Positions 18,125-29,188 of a DNA stretch of 64,000 bases are shown in pieces. The notes under the pieces are model-generated. The model worked only from the letters and a program-made list of their open reading frames with translations, was not told where the DNA came from and did not search any database. The translations under genes were made by a program, and so were the position numbers. Positions within the stretch are counted from its first letter, which is position 1. Each line of letters opens with the position of its first letter. Where the stretch lies: NCBI RefSeq assembly GCF_001536285.1, contig NZ_FAOZ01000034.1:1-64000 (forward strand), written 5' to 3'. This DNA comes from Parafrankia irregularis. GTDB lineage: Bacteria > Actinomycetota > Actinomycetes > Frankiales > Frankiaceae.

Positions 18125-18787
18125 AGGAGGAAACTGGGTGCACGCGCTCCGCTCCCGGAGCCGACGGCGTGAGCTTATGGCGAACGCCGCACCGCAGCGC
18201 AGATGCGGTCATCCGGGGTGAGGGCACCGTGGCACACCTGCCACCGCGGCGGATGTGGCCCACGGCCCCCGCCCTGCCTGCCGTCGAAGGCTGCCGGGCC
18301 GGGGTAGGAGCGTGGCGAGGCGGGTGTCGCTGACCGCGTCCAGAGACGCTGCGGCGCGTTCAGGGGCTCCGTAGGCCGGGCCGGAATCTCCCGATTTCGG
18401 CAGGTCGGTTCCGGCATGGATCCGCCCGATGTGGGGAAGGAGCCGAGCGTGGCGGGTCGGTGGAAATCGCGCCGATGCCGTGGTCACCGGGCAGAGCGTC
18501 AGGTGCTCTCACGAAGGGAGACGTCTCGCGGCGCCACTGTCACAAGCCGGCACCAACGAGCCTTTTCCGAAGTCGACTCGGGCTCGCGGCACCCCTGAGA
18601 CCGCGGGCCGTGCGGTGGAAAAGGCTCGATGACTGACACCAGGAACGTTGACAACCTTCGGTGGGATCCCCCGGCGTGGGTCGACATTTGGATCCGCTCC
18701 GGAAGACCACCGAGGCAACCGACTCGCTGGCCGTGCTGATCGAAGGTGGATCGGCCGGCCGGGCCAGGTGAACGGGAGGTGGATCGC
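18125..18787. other. 663-bp gap between comF and hpf
   Basis: No open frame here resembles a gene. It contains the nested inverted repeat listed separately (18557-18628), a TTGACA box at 18648-18653 without a good -10 partner, and the hpf ribosome binding site at its end. Confidence 0.5.
18557..18628 (+). ncRNA. Nested hairpin upstream of hpf (possible leader or small RNA)
   Basis: A perfect 12-bp outer stem (18557-18568 with 18617-18628) encloses an inner 9-bp stem with one G-U pair (18581-18589 with 18601-18609) around an 11-nt loop. It ends 160 bp before the hpf start. It could be a structured 5' leader, a terminator for an upstream transcript or a small RNA. The direction is inferred from the neighbours. 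Confidence 0.35.
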
Positions 18788-19576
18788 GTGGACATCGTGG
18801 TCAAGGGCAGGCACACCGCGGTTCCGGAACGGTTCCGCAGGCATGTCCAGGCCAAGCTCGCCAAGCTTGAGCGGCTCGATTCCAGAGTGATGCGGGTGGA
18901 CGTCGAACACTCGAAGGAGACCAATCCTCGACTGTCCGGCATGTCCGACCGTGTCGAGCTGACCGTCTATTCACGCGGCCCGGTCATCCGTGCGGAGGCT
19001 TCCGCGGGCGACCCGTACGCGGCTCTCGATCGCGCCGCGGCCAAGCTCGCCGAACGCCTGCGGCGTGCTGCCGACCGGAGGGTCCGCCACCACGCCAACC
19101 ATGCCGGCGCGAACCATCCTGGGCCCGGCCGGGCGGGAGCACTGCAGGCCGACCTGGTCCTGCAGAGCACGGGCGAGCCGGCCTCCAACGGGGCCGCCAA
19201 GGTGGCCAGGGGCGTGTTGCACGGTGTTCCGGGCGGGGAGTCCACCGCCGCCGCAGCGGGCAGCGGGCGTGCCGACAGCGACCGTTGGTCGGATGCCGAG
19301 AGCGGCCACGAATCGGACTACTCACCGATGGTGGTACGGGAGAAGACCCACGCTGCCGCGCCCATGACTCTCGACGACGCGCTGTCCAACATGGAACTCG
19401 TCGGCCACGACTTCTACCTGTTCCTCGACGCGAACAGCGGTCTGCCCAGCGTCGTGTACCGCAGGTGCGGATACGACTACGGCGTCATCCGGCTCGCGGG
19501 CTCGGCGGGCCAGAACGGCTCGGGCGACATGAACGGGTCGCGAGAACGCGCGGCGGCGGTCATTTCCGCCGTGTGA
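18788..19576 (+). CDS. hpf: Ribosome hibernation promoting factor, long form
   Basis: 262 residues. The N-terminal ribosome-binding domain begins VDIVVKGRHTAVPERFRRHV; a variable Ala/Gly-rich linker follows, then the C-terminal dimerisation domain VVREKTHAAAPMTLDDALSNM.. to YDYGVIRLAG. Long-form HPF dimerises 70S ribosomes into inactive 100S particles in stationary phase. The GTG at 18788 is preceded by GGAGGT seven bases upstream and matches the usual VDIVVKGR start; a GTG nine bases earlier overlaps the ribosome binding site. Confidence 0.94.
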   Translation: MDIVVKGRHTAVPERFRRHVQAKLAKLERLDSRVMRVDVEHSKETNPRLSGMSDRVELTVYSRGPVIRAEASAGDPYAALDRAAAKLAERLRRAADRRVRHHANHAGANHPGPGRAGALQADLVLQSTGEPASNGAAKVARGVLHGVPGGESTAAAAGSGRADSDRWSDAESGHESDYSPMVVREKTHAAAPMTLDDALSNMELVGHDFYLFLDANSGLPSVVYRRCGYDYGVIRLAGSAGQNGSGDMNGSRERAAAVISAV

Positions 19577-19654
19577 GGGTCGATCCCCCCGGCCGACGTG
19601 GGACCATTTGCCTCGGGTGTCGGACTCCCGGCATCGGTGCACACGGCGGGTTCC

Positions 19655-19698
19655 GTGGGGCGTGCCTGCGACGAGGGGTCGTCGCAGGCACGCCCCAC
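19655..19698. terminator. 20-bp perfect hairpin with GGGG loop
   Basis: Arms 19655-19674 and 19679-19698 are perfectly complementary with a 4-nt loop. It lies 78 bp after hpf and 26 bp before the response regulator ATG, so it may end the hpf transcript or sit in the leader of the next gene. No T-tract follows. Confidence 0.7.
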
Positions 19699-19724
19699 CG
19701 GGGCGGTTCCAGGGGAGGTCGGAG

Positions 19725-20438
19725 ATGACGGTGGACGAGCGGCGTTCCGAGGAGGCGCTGCGGACGCCATCGGAGGCGAATCCCATCCGGGTGCTGATCG
19801 TTGACGACCACGCGTTGTTCCGCCGCGGCCTGGAGATGGTCCTGGCACAGGAGGTCGACATCGAGGTCGTCGGTGAGGCGGCCGACGGCTCGGAAGCGGT
19901 CACCATGGCGGCCGAGATGGCGCCGGACATCGTCCTCATGGACGTTCGCATGCCGCGCCGCGGCGGGATCGACGCCACGAGCGCGATCAAGGAGAAGGTG
20001 CCGAGCGCGAAGATCGTCATGTTGACGATCAGCGATGAGGAGGCCGACCTCTTCGACGCGATCAAGGCGGGTGCCATGGGCTATCTGCTCAAGGAGATCT
20101 CGATCGACGAGGTGGCCGCGGACATTCGCGCGGTCTACAACGGCCAGAGCCTCATCAGCCCGTCCATGGCGTCCAAGCTGCTCAGCGAGTTCGCCGCGAT
20201 GATCAAGACGAAGGACGACCGCCCTCAGCTCCCGACTCCGCGCCTGACCGACCGGGAGATGGAGGTCCTCCGGCTGGTGGCCAAGGGGCTGAACAACCGC
20301 GACATCGCCAAGCAGCTCTACATCAGCGAGAACACTGTCAAGAACCACATCCGCAACATCCTGGAGAAGCTGCAGCTGCACTCCCGGATGGAGGCCGTGG
20401 TCTACGCGGTTCGGGAGAAGCTGCTCGAAATCACCTGA
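19725..20438 (+). CDS. LuxR/NarL-type response regulator
   Basis: 237 residues. The receiver domain has acidic pair D27/D28, phospho-acceptor D73 in LMDVRMP, T101 and K123 (LLKE). The C-terminal LuxR HTH is LTDREMEVLRLVAKGLNNRDIAKQL followed by ISENTVKNHIRNIL. The start ATG at 19725 has AGGGGAGG ahead. No histidine kinase is next to it. A response regulator between hpf and secA is a recurrent actinobacterial arrangement. The preceding hairpin could affect its expression. Confidence 0.93.
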   Translation: MTVDERRSEEALRTPSEANPIRVLIVDDHALFRRGLEMVLAQEVDIEVVGEAADGSEAVTMAAEMAPDIVLMDVRMPRRGGIDATSAIKEKVPSAKIVMLTISDEEADLFDAIKAGAMGYLLKEISIDEVAADIRAVYNGQSLISPSMASKLLSEFAAMIKTKDDRPQLPTPRLTDREMEVLRLVAKGLNNRDIAKQLYISENTVKNHIRNILEKLQLHSRMEAVVYAVREKLLEIT

Positions 20439-20488
20439 CAGGCTGGACGCGCCCTGGCCACCCGGGCATCGGGCCTGGCCTTCGGCGT

Positions 20489-20510
20489 CGGAGGCGCCAT
20501 GGCGCCTCCG
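20489..20510. terminator. Palindromic terminator between convergent genes
   Basis: An 11-bp inverted repeat with no loop, CGGAGGCGCCA/TGGCGCCTCCG, lies 50 bp after the response regulator and 48 bp before the end of the convergent GNAT gene. It is an imperfect hairpin former because of the missing loop. Confidence 0.5.
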
Positions 20511-20558
20511 GCGGCCGCTTTCGGTTCCCGGCAGGCCCAGGGGGCGCCTGCGGGCTGT

Positions 20559-21164
20559 TCAGGCGGGCGGATCTGTCGCCAGGCGTGAGCCGACCCAGCA
20601 GTCGTGCCGGGCGCCGTCGCCGAGAACGATGGCGTGGCGCAGGGTGCCGTCCAGGGAGAAGCCCAGCTTCTGGGCGACCCGCAGGGACCCGTGGTTGCCC
20701 ACCGCGGCCCGCCACTCGACCCGCTCCAGCCCGAGCGCCCCGAATCCCCAACGCAGCAACGCGGCGGCGGCGCGGGTCGTGACCCCCTGGCCACGCGCCT
20801 CGGGGACGCACCAGAAGGCGATCTCGGCGTCACCCTCGTCGGTCATGCTCTGCAGGGAGACGGAGGCCAGCAGCGCCTCCGTGGTGGCGTCGACGACCGC
20901 GAGTGGCGTGCTGGTGGCCGCGGCCCAGGCCGCCCTGGCCTGCCGGCCGACGAAGTCCTCGGCGTGCTCCCGCGTGTACGGCGCGGGGACCTGTGTCCAC
21001 CGCTGGATCTCCGGGTCCTGGCAGGCGCTGAACATCGCGCCCGCGTCGGTCGTTCGCCAGGGGCGCAGATGGAGTGCTCCCGCCGTGATCTCGACCGGTT
21101 CCAGCGGCGGCCGGGCTGGGAGCGGCACCGCCCCGTGCCGATCGGGCCTGATGTCGGGACGCAT
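20559..21164 (-). CDS. GNAT family N-acetyltransferase (RimJ/RimL-like)
   Basis: 201 residues. LHLRPWRTTDAGAMFSACQD opens a GNAT fold. The acetyl-CoA loop is EARGQGVTTRAAAALLRWGF, followed by RVEWRAAVGNHGSLRVAQKLGF, typical of the Acetyltransf_3 (RimJ/RimL) group. The substrate is unknown. A separate gene converging on the response regulator. Confidence 0.9.
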   Translation of the reverse strand: MRPDIRPDRHGAVPLPARPPLEPVEITAGALHLRPWRTTDAGAMFSACQDPEIQRWTQVPAPYTREHAEDFVGRQARAAWAAATSTPLAVVDATTEALLASVSLQSMTDEGDAEIAFWCVPEARGQGVTTRAAAALLRWGFGALGLERVEWRAAVGNHGSLRVAQKLGFSLDGTLRHAIVLGDGARHDCWVGSRLATDPPA

Positions 21165-21525
21165 ACCGTCACGATGCCAGCGTCTGACGTGGCCGTGTCA
21201 GGCGGGCGTGTCGGCGTCGACAGGACGTGTCGGCGTCGACAGGGCGTGTCGGCATCGGCCGGGCAGGTTGATGCACGACTGGCCGTGTTGGTGGCGGGTG
21301 GGCGTGTTGTCCGCCGCCGGTGTCGCCGGCGGGCACCGGCACCACCCCACAGTCGTTGGACATGTCGGTGGGAGAGGGCCGAACGAGGCTGTCCGGGCAT
21401 GCCGATGTGTCCCGGTGAACCCACCGCGTCGCCAGTGGTCCGAGCTGGGGCCGTGGGCGACGATCGAGGGACTAGCATCGTGGTGTCGGTGAGTTCGCCG
21501 ACATGCCTGCCGGAGGGGTTCCGCC
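21165..21525. other. 361-bp region upstream of secA
   Basis: Noncoding region between the divergent GNAT and secA genes. It contains a 19-bp triplicated repeat near the GNAT start (listed separately) and the secA ribosome binding site GGAGGGG just before 21526. No clear promoter boxes were recognised. Confidence 0.4.
21207..21263. repeat. 19-bp tandem repeat, three copies
   Basis: Units begin at 21207, 21226 and 21245 and share CGTGTCGGCGTCGACAGG; the third has diverged. The array lies 40-100 bp upstream of the GNAT start, so it could influence either divergent promoter. There are no spacers, so it is not CRISPR-like. Confidence 0.8.
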
Positions 21526-24465
<2,940 letters not shown>

Positions 24466-24561
24466 CCGCGGCGCAGCGACTGGCGGAGCATGCCTGTGGT
24501 CCGCCGGCCTGCGTGTTCGCGACTCGGCGTTGCCAGGGCTCAGCATCGCCAGGGCCAAGCA

Positions 24562-24595
24562 GAACCGGGGCTGCTCGGTCGGGCAACCCCGGTTC
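24562..24595. terminator. Hairpin after secA
   Basis: A 9-bp inverted repeat, 24562-24570 and 24587-24595, sits between the end of secA (+) and the end of the convergent Rv3235-like gene (-). Confidence 0.6.
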
Positions 24596-24617
24596 CAGAA
24601 CGGTGGGGCGGGCCTGA

Positions 24618-25295
24618 TCAGCCGAGCTGCAAGGTGGTCACCTGCCAGCGGTCCGCGCCGCGCTCCATTCGGAGCGCCAGCGCCCGCATGCGCTGGCCTC
24701 GGCTGATCACGGCGCTGACCTCGGCGATGCCGGGCGTCGGCTCACTGACCCGCACGCTGCGTACCTGACTGGGCTGGCGGTTGGTGAGTGCCGCCGCGGT
24801 CCGTTGGAGGTCGTGCTGAAGGTCGGCGGTCGTCCATGGGGTGAGATGCGCCATCGGGCGCGCACCGGAGAGAACCTCGACGATCAGGCGGACGACGACG
24901 GCGGCGGTGCGCCGCGGGTCCGGTGCCTGCTGTTGCCGTGGGTGCCCGCTCGTTGCCGGGGCGGATGCTGCACGGCGCGGCGGGCTCTGCTCGCGCTGGC
25001 GGGACAGTGGCAAGGTCAGCTGCTCCGGAAGCAGCGGGCGGAGCGCTCCCCGTTCGGCGAGTCGGTGCGCCCCGCTGGTGACCTCCCGAGGCGCTGTCGA
25101 GACGGCGCCGCCGGTGGCTCGTGCGGGTCGTGGCCGGTCGATCGAGCGGTGCCGGGCACCGGGAGCCGCCCCGGTGCCCGGGGCGATCTCGTCGTCGTAG
25201 GGCGGGTCGACGGAGCGCACGGGCAGCAGCCCGGGCACGGCGACCACGTGGGGACGCCGACGACGGGGCAGGGTCAGGGCAGTCGTCGCAGTCAC
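24618..25295 (-). CDS. Rv3235 family protein
   Basis: 225 residues. A Pro/Arg-rich N-terminal half with no clear fold; the conserved C-terminal domain begins RRTAAVVVRLIVEVLSGARP and continues PWTTADLQHDL to QPSQVRSVRVSEPTPGIAEVSAVI and RMRALALRMERGADRWQVTTLQLG. This is the Rv3235-like family of unknown function, typically near secA in mycobacteria and relatives. It lies 79 bp downstream of the LysM gene on the same strand and may be cotranscribed. Confidence 0.85.
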   Translation of the reverse strand: MTATTALTLPRRRRPHVVAVPGLLPVRSVDPPYDDEIAPGTGAAPGARHRSIDRPRPARATGGAVSTAPREVTSGAHRLAERGALRPLLPEQLTLPLSRQREQSPPRRAASAPATSGHPRQQQAPDPRRTAAVVVRLIVEVLSGARPMAHLTPWTTADLQHDLQRTAAALTNRQPSQVRSVRVSEPTPGIAEVSAVISRGQRMRALALRMERGADRWQVTTLQLG

Positions 25296-25374
25296 GGCGG
25301 GCCTTTCACGGCGGTCGGGCGTTTGGGTAGTCGGCTGTCGGGTGGTAAGCGTTGGACGGTCGGAGACGGTCGGC

Positions 25375-26679
25375 TCAGGACGCAGGGGGTGGGACGAGTC
25401 GCTGACCCGGCAGGATCAGATCTGGGTCAGGACCGATCACATCGGCGTTCGCGGACCACCAGCGCGGCCACTCGGCGGCGATCTGGTCGGACGTCGCGCC
25501 CGGGCCGAGGTGGCGGGCGACGATGGTCCAGAGACTGTCGCCCCGCAGCACGACGATCTCGGCTGATCCGTCCGCGCTGGACATCGGGTTCTGTGCCGGT
25601 GCGCCGGGTGCCGTTGCCGGCGTGCCGGTGCCCAGCGGTGCGGCCGGCACGACAGGATCAACGGTTGCCGCGGGCGGTCGGGGTGCCGTGTCCGGCTGGC
25701 TGGGCTGGCTGCTGGGACTGGACTGGCCTGCGGCGGGTCGGCTGGTGGCACTGGTGGGGCGGGTCGGGCTGGGTTGGTTCGTGGGGCTGGTGGCGTTGGT
25801 GGGGCCGGACTGGCTGGTGGTGCCGGACTGGCTGGTGGGGCCGGAGGCTCCGGGCTGGCCCGGCGGGGGGCCCGGCTTGCTGTTCGTGGGATGGCTGAGG
25901 CTGGGCCACCCCTGCTCCGAAGCAGGGGTGGTCGTCGTGGCCGCGGGCAGGCTGGCGGGGTCACGGGCGGTCAGCGCGGTCGACTGCGCCGGGGCCGCGG
26001 CCGTTCCCGCTGCTCGCACCGGAGTCAGCGGCACGATCAGGAGGTCGTCCGGAAGGACGTCTCCGACGGCGGCGCGCAGTTCGTCGGCACTGCCCGTCGA
26101 CGGGCTGCCCGTGGTCGTGCTCTCGAGCCCTGAGCCGTTCGGCCCGGTGTTGTTCGGCCCCGTGTTGTCATGCCCGAGGAAGGGCCAGCTGTTCTGACTG
26201 GTCTGCGGCGAAGCCGTGCCTGTTCCGCCTGGCGCCGCGGACACCGACTGGGTGACGGCGGTCGCGTGCGCTGAGCCGGTGGTGGTGGCGGCGGAGGCGG
26301 GGCTGGCGGCGACGAGCGGGCTGACGCTGGCGGCCACCAGGGTGACTCCGAGCCCGACCTCGACGATCCGGCGGACGGCCCTGGGCAGGACCCGACGGGC
26401 CAGGGCGGCGAAGACACGGCCAGCGGCACCCGGCAGCGCGGCCAGTGCTCCGAGGACCACCCCCGCGCACAACCACAGCAGGCAGATCCAGGCGATGAGC
26501 CCCAGACAGTTGGCGAGGGCCAGCTCGGGTGTTCCGCGAAACCACGGCCAGACCTCGCCCGGCTTCGAGGGGAAGTCGGCCAGCCGTGGACCGAGCAGGA
26601 CCAGTACCGCGGCGATGCCGAGGGCGGCCGTCGCGCCGCCTACCCGAGCGGCGATGTCCCGTCTTGCCCCTGAGATCAT
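25375..26679 (-). CDS. Membrane protein with C-terminal LysM domain
   Basis: Predicted 434 residues from the ATG at 26679. N-terminal TM helices (~11-30, ~57-85, ~107-135) are followed by a long Pro/Ser/Thr-rich linker (~140-360), and the C-terminus has a LysM-like fold: AEIVVLRGDSLWTIVARHLGPGAT to ANADVIGPDPDLILPGQRLVPP. LysM domains bind N-acetylglucosamine polymers such as peptidoglycan. Similar multi-TM/LysM proteins sit near Tad genes in Actinobacteria. The frame extends to a GTG at 26724. Confidence 0.85.
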   Translation of the reverse strand: MISGARRDIAARVGGATAALGIAAVLVLLGPRLADFPSKPGEVWPWFRGTPELALANCLGLIAWICLLWLCAGVVLGALAALPGAAGRVFAALARRVLPRAVRRIVEVGLGVTLVAASVSPLVAASPASAATTTGSAHATAVTQSVSAAPGGTGTASPQTSQNSWPFLGHDNTGPNNTGPNGSGLESTTTGSPSTGSADELRAAVGDVLPDDLLIVPLTPVRAAGTAAAPAQSTALTARDPASLPAATTTTPASEQGWPSLSHPTNSKPGPPPGQPGASGPTSQSGTTSQSGPTNATSPTNQPSPTRPTSATSRPAAGQSSPSSQPSQPDTAPRPPAATVDPVVPAAPLGTGTPATAPGAPAQNPMSSADGSAEIVVLRGDSLWTIVARHLGPGATSDQIAAEWPRWWSANADVIGPDPDLILPGQRLVPPPAS

Positions 26680-26941
26680 GCTCTTCGTACCCGTCCGTCC
26701 GATGTGGATTCGGGTGCCTGACACGGACGATCTTCTTTGCGCTGGCCGTGAGTAGGCAGGGATGACGATCGCTGACCGTGCTGTAAAGCGCGTTAGCTCG
26801 GGGTCAGGGAGCTGATGCGCGAACGGTGCAGTTTGGTTACGTTTGCTTGTGTAACCCGCGAGAGGGTGGATGTCAATCCGCTCTGCCGCGTTTGCTCGTC
26901 TTGGTGACGGTTGATCGGTGAGGGCGGAGGCGGACGCGCGG

Positions 26942-27511
26942 ATGCGCTGGGAAGATCTTTTTTCGGATCTCGAACTGCAATGGGAGGCCGCGGAGGCGGC
27001 CGAGCTGGATGCGGAGATCGCGGACCGGACCCGCAGAGAGGCCGCCTATCTGCGCATGCTCGACCGGATGCGGCCGGCCATCGGCTCCGAGGTGCGCTGC
27101 CTGCTGCGCGGCGGGCCCGGCCCGGGCCCGTTCGCCGTCAACGGCAGGCTCTCCGCGCTGGGTGTCGACTGGCTTCTGCTGAACGAGACGGCTTCGACCG
27201 AGTTGCTGGTGCCGCGAGCCTCGCTGCTCGCGGTCCGTGGGCTGACCGCGGTCTCGGCTCAGCCGGGGCATGAGGGTCGCCTGGCCGCGCGCCTCGATCT
27301 GCGGCATGTCGTGCGGGGGCTCGTGCGAGACCGGTCGGTCTGCGCGGTCACGCTGCTGGGAGGCGCCGCGCTGACCGGCACGCTGCTGCGCGTCGGCGCG
27401 GACTTCCTGGAACTCGCGGAACATCCGCTGGGGGAGTTCGCCCGCAGGACGGAGATCCGCTCCGGCTGGACGATTCCCTTCGACGGGCTCGCCTTCATCC
27501 GCCGGAGCTGA
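26942..27511 (+). CDS. Conserved actinobacterial protein of unknown function
   Basis: Predicted 189 residues from the ATG at 26942. It begins MRWEDLFSDLELQWEAAEAAELDAEIADRTRRE, a helical segment, and continues with a beta-rich region containing two similar strand pairs (NGRLSALGVDWLLL and LTGTLLRVGADFLELAEH), suggesting an Sm/PRC-barrel-like repeat. I recognise the family as widespread in Actinobacteria but know no function. An in-frame GTG at 26918 is an alternative start. Confidence 0.75.
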   Translation: MRWEDLFSDLELQWEAAEAAELDAEIADRTRREAAYLRMLDRMRPAIGSEVRCLLRGGPGPGPFAVNGRLSALGVDWLLLNETASTELLVPRASLLAVRGLTAVSAQPGHEGRLAARLDLRHVVRGLVRDRSVCAVTLLGGAALTGTLLRVGADFLELAEHPLGEFARRTEIRSGWTIPFDGLAFIRRS

Positions 27512-27582
27512 GGGGCGCAAGCGCCAGAACGGCCGTAGCAGGCCAGGGGCGGGCCTGGTCGGTCGTCTGATCGGCCGCCTGG

Positions 27583-27819
27583 TCAGTCGTCGGGAACGGC
27601 CTCGTTGCGACTCATCGGATTCGCCGCGACGAAGGCCCGCGTCTGCTCGTAGGCGCGCTGGATGTAGGCCTCGAGCTCGGTGCGCTCAACGCGCCACTGG
27701 CCCCGCCCGCCGATCTTGATGGCCGGTAGCTCACCAGAGCGGACGAGTGCGTACGTCTGGCTGGCAGAGATGTTGAGGATCTCCGCCACATCGCTGAGCT
27801 GAAGGAAGCGGTCGTTCAT
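27583..27819 (-). CDS. BldC-like helix-turn-helix DNA-binding protein
   Basis: 78 residues from the ATG at 27819, which follows GAGGGGGCG. FLQLSDVAEILNISASQTYALVRSGEL then PAIKIGGRGQWRVERTELEAYIQ is the winged HTH of the MerR/BldC/excisionase type. BldC itself controls entry into development in Streptomyces; whether this is the orthologue needs comparison. A longer frame starts one codon earlier at a TTG. Confidence 0.88.
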   Translation of the reverse strand: MNDRFLQLSDVAEILNISASQTYALVRSGELPAIKIGGRGQWRVERTELEAYIQRAYEQTRAFVAANPMSRNEAVPDD

Positions 27820-28363
27820 CAACGCCCCCTCTCCGGTGACGGTCGGCGCGTCTTCCCTGTGTATCAGAGTTCCCGCATCGCATCGCGTTCGAATGCCTCG
27901 GCTTGTGGATAACTGCGCGCGATACCGCCTGATGGGCTGTCATCTGACAGTTGCCCGGCGGCCGCTTCGAGGCCGACGACACGTCGGCGCTCCCCGGCGC
28001 CCTGTCGTCCATTCTGCGCCGAGCTCCCTCCGGGTCAGTTCCATCAGGCCAGGTCAGGCGCGGTGGCGGCGGTCTGCGCACCCAGCAGCCTTATGCCCGG
28101 CCCGGCCGCTGCGCATCGTGAGGGGGTCGTCAGGCGTCATATGTCAGGAAGGTCGGATGGGGCGGCCGCAGGCGGCGATTGTGACGACGACTCCATGCGG
28201 TATGGCCGAATGGAGGAGTTTGTGGTCGTCGACTACGTACGCTCTGCGACCGTAGGGTTCGTCCAGGCGTCCGCTGCTTCGGGCGGGTCCACCCCGCCCT
28301 GCACCGGCTGTGGCCGGGGCGCGGCTCGACGCGGCTGGAGCAGCGAGGAGTGAGGAGGGCCCG
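27820..28363. other. 544-bp gap with a possible short gene at its right end
   Basis: Divergent promoter region between the BldC-like gene and cpaB. Apart from the 43-codon frame at 28222-28353, nothing coding was recognised. Confidence 0.4.
28222..28353 (+). CDS. Possible 43-residue protein upstream of cpaB
   Basis: A GTG at 28222 has GGAGGAG five bases upstream and opens 43 codons, VVVDYVRSATVGFVQASAAS..., ending in the TGA of the cpaB ribosome binding region, ten bases before the cpaB start. It contains one CTGC pair. The tight ribosome binding site and the operon-like spacing argue for translation; there is no recognised homology. It may be a leader peptide or a coincidence. Confidence 0.35.
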   Translation: MVVDYVRSATVGFVQASAASGGSTPPCTGCGRGAARRGWSSEE

Positions 28364-29188
28364 GTGACCGAGCTGACCGTCGCGCCGGCGCGACCGGAAC
28401 CGACCCCGCCAGTTCCGCCGTCGCCCGCGGCGCGAAGACTGGGCCGGCGCCGTTGGCGGGATTCGCGGCTGCTTGTCGGTGTGCTGCTGGTGCTGGTGTC
28501 CGTCGTGGCCGGCACCCGCCTGTTCACGGCGGCGGATCAGAGCAGGCAGTGGGTCGTCGCCGCCGCGGACCTGCCGGTGGGCCATCTCGTCGTCGACGGC
28601 GACCTTCGAACGGTCAGCGCGCAGCTGGACCACGCCACATCCGACCGTTACTACCCCGGAGATCGGCGCGGTGAGCTCGTCGGGGCCACGCTGGCGCGTC
28701 CGGTCAGCCGCGGGGAACTGCTCAGCGGCGCCGATTTCGCCGGGGCCAGCACCACGGCGACCAGGCTCGTGCCGGTGATCGTCAAGGCTGGCCGGCTGCC
28801 GGCGCTCACCCCGGGCGATCATGTCGACGTCTTCGTCTACCAGCCGGATGCCGCGCCGCCCTCCACCGATGCCGGTACGGGTTCCGGCTCGGGTGCAGGT
28901 TCGGGCTCGGGCGCTGGCTCCGGCTCGTCGGGCAGCGGTGCTGAGCAGCGGGCCGCGGCCAGTGGCGCGGGCGCCGAGATCCAGGTGCTGCACGACGTCG
29001 AGTTCGTTTCCGAGGGCCGGCTGAGCGGCGGTGATCACTCCCTTGAGCTGCGGGTGCCGGTGGAGGACGCGATCCGCGCGGTCGCCGCGTCCCAGAGTGA
29101 ACGGGTCGACGTGGTGAAGCTCGAACGCGATGCGCGGGGTGAGGTCGGGGTGCCCGGCCCGTCCGCGGTGCCGGGGTACGGGCGGTGA
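28364..29188 (+). CDS. cpaB: SAF-domain Flp pilus assembly protein CpaB/RcpC-like
   Basis: 274 residues. A short cytoplasmic Pro-rich tail, one TM helix (~28-52), then an SAF domain (QWVVAAADLPVGHLVVDGDL) and a RcpC-like beta domain (VIVKAGRLPALTPGDHVDVFVY); a Gly/Ser linker (GTGSGSGAGS..) splits it from the last strands. CpaB proteins belong to Tad pilus machines at the membrane. The start GTG at 28364 has GAGGAGGG ahead. Its stop overlaps the tadZ start (GTGA). Confidence 0.85.
   Translation: MTELTVAPARPEPTPPVPPSPAARRLGRRRWRDSRLLVGVLLVLVSVVAGTRLFTAADQSRQWVVAAADLPVGHLVVDGDLRTVSAQLDHATSDRYYPGDRRGELVGATLARPVSRGELLSGADFAGASTTATRLVPVIVKAGRLPALTPGDHVDVFVYQPDAAPPSTDAGTGSGSGAGSGSGAGSGSSGSGAEQRAAASGAGAEIQVLHDVEFVSEGRLSGGDHSLELRVPVEDAIRAVAASQSERVDVVKLERDARGEVGVPGPSAVPGYGR

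Noticed and set aside
18429-18632. Small protein in the comF-hpf gap
   Set aside because: No ribosome binding site or motif, and the region folds as hairpins instead.
21207-21263. CRISPR-like repeat
   Set aside because: Units are directly adjacent with no spacers and decay along the array; it is a simple tandem repeat.
24804-25898. 364-codon plus-strand open frame with Trp/Gly-rich protein
   Set aside because: It is antisense to the Rv3235-like gene and the LysM gene, whose protein features are clear, and it is low-complexity.
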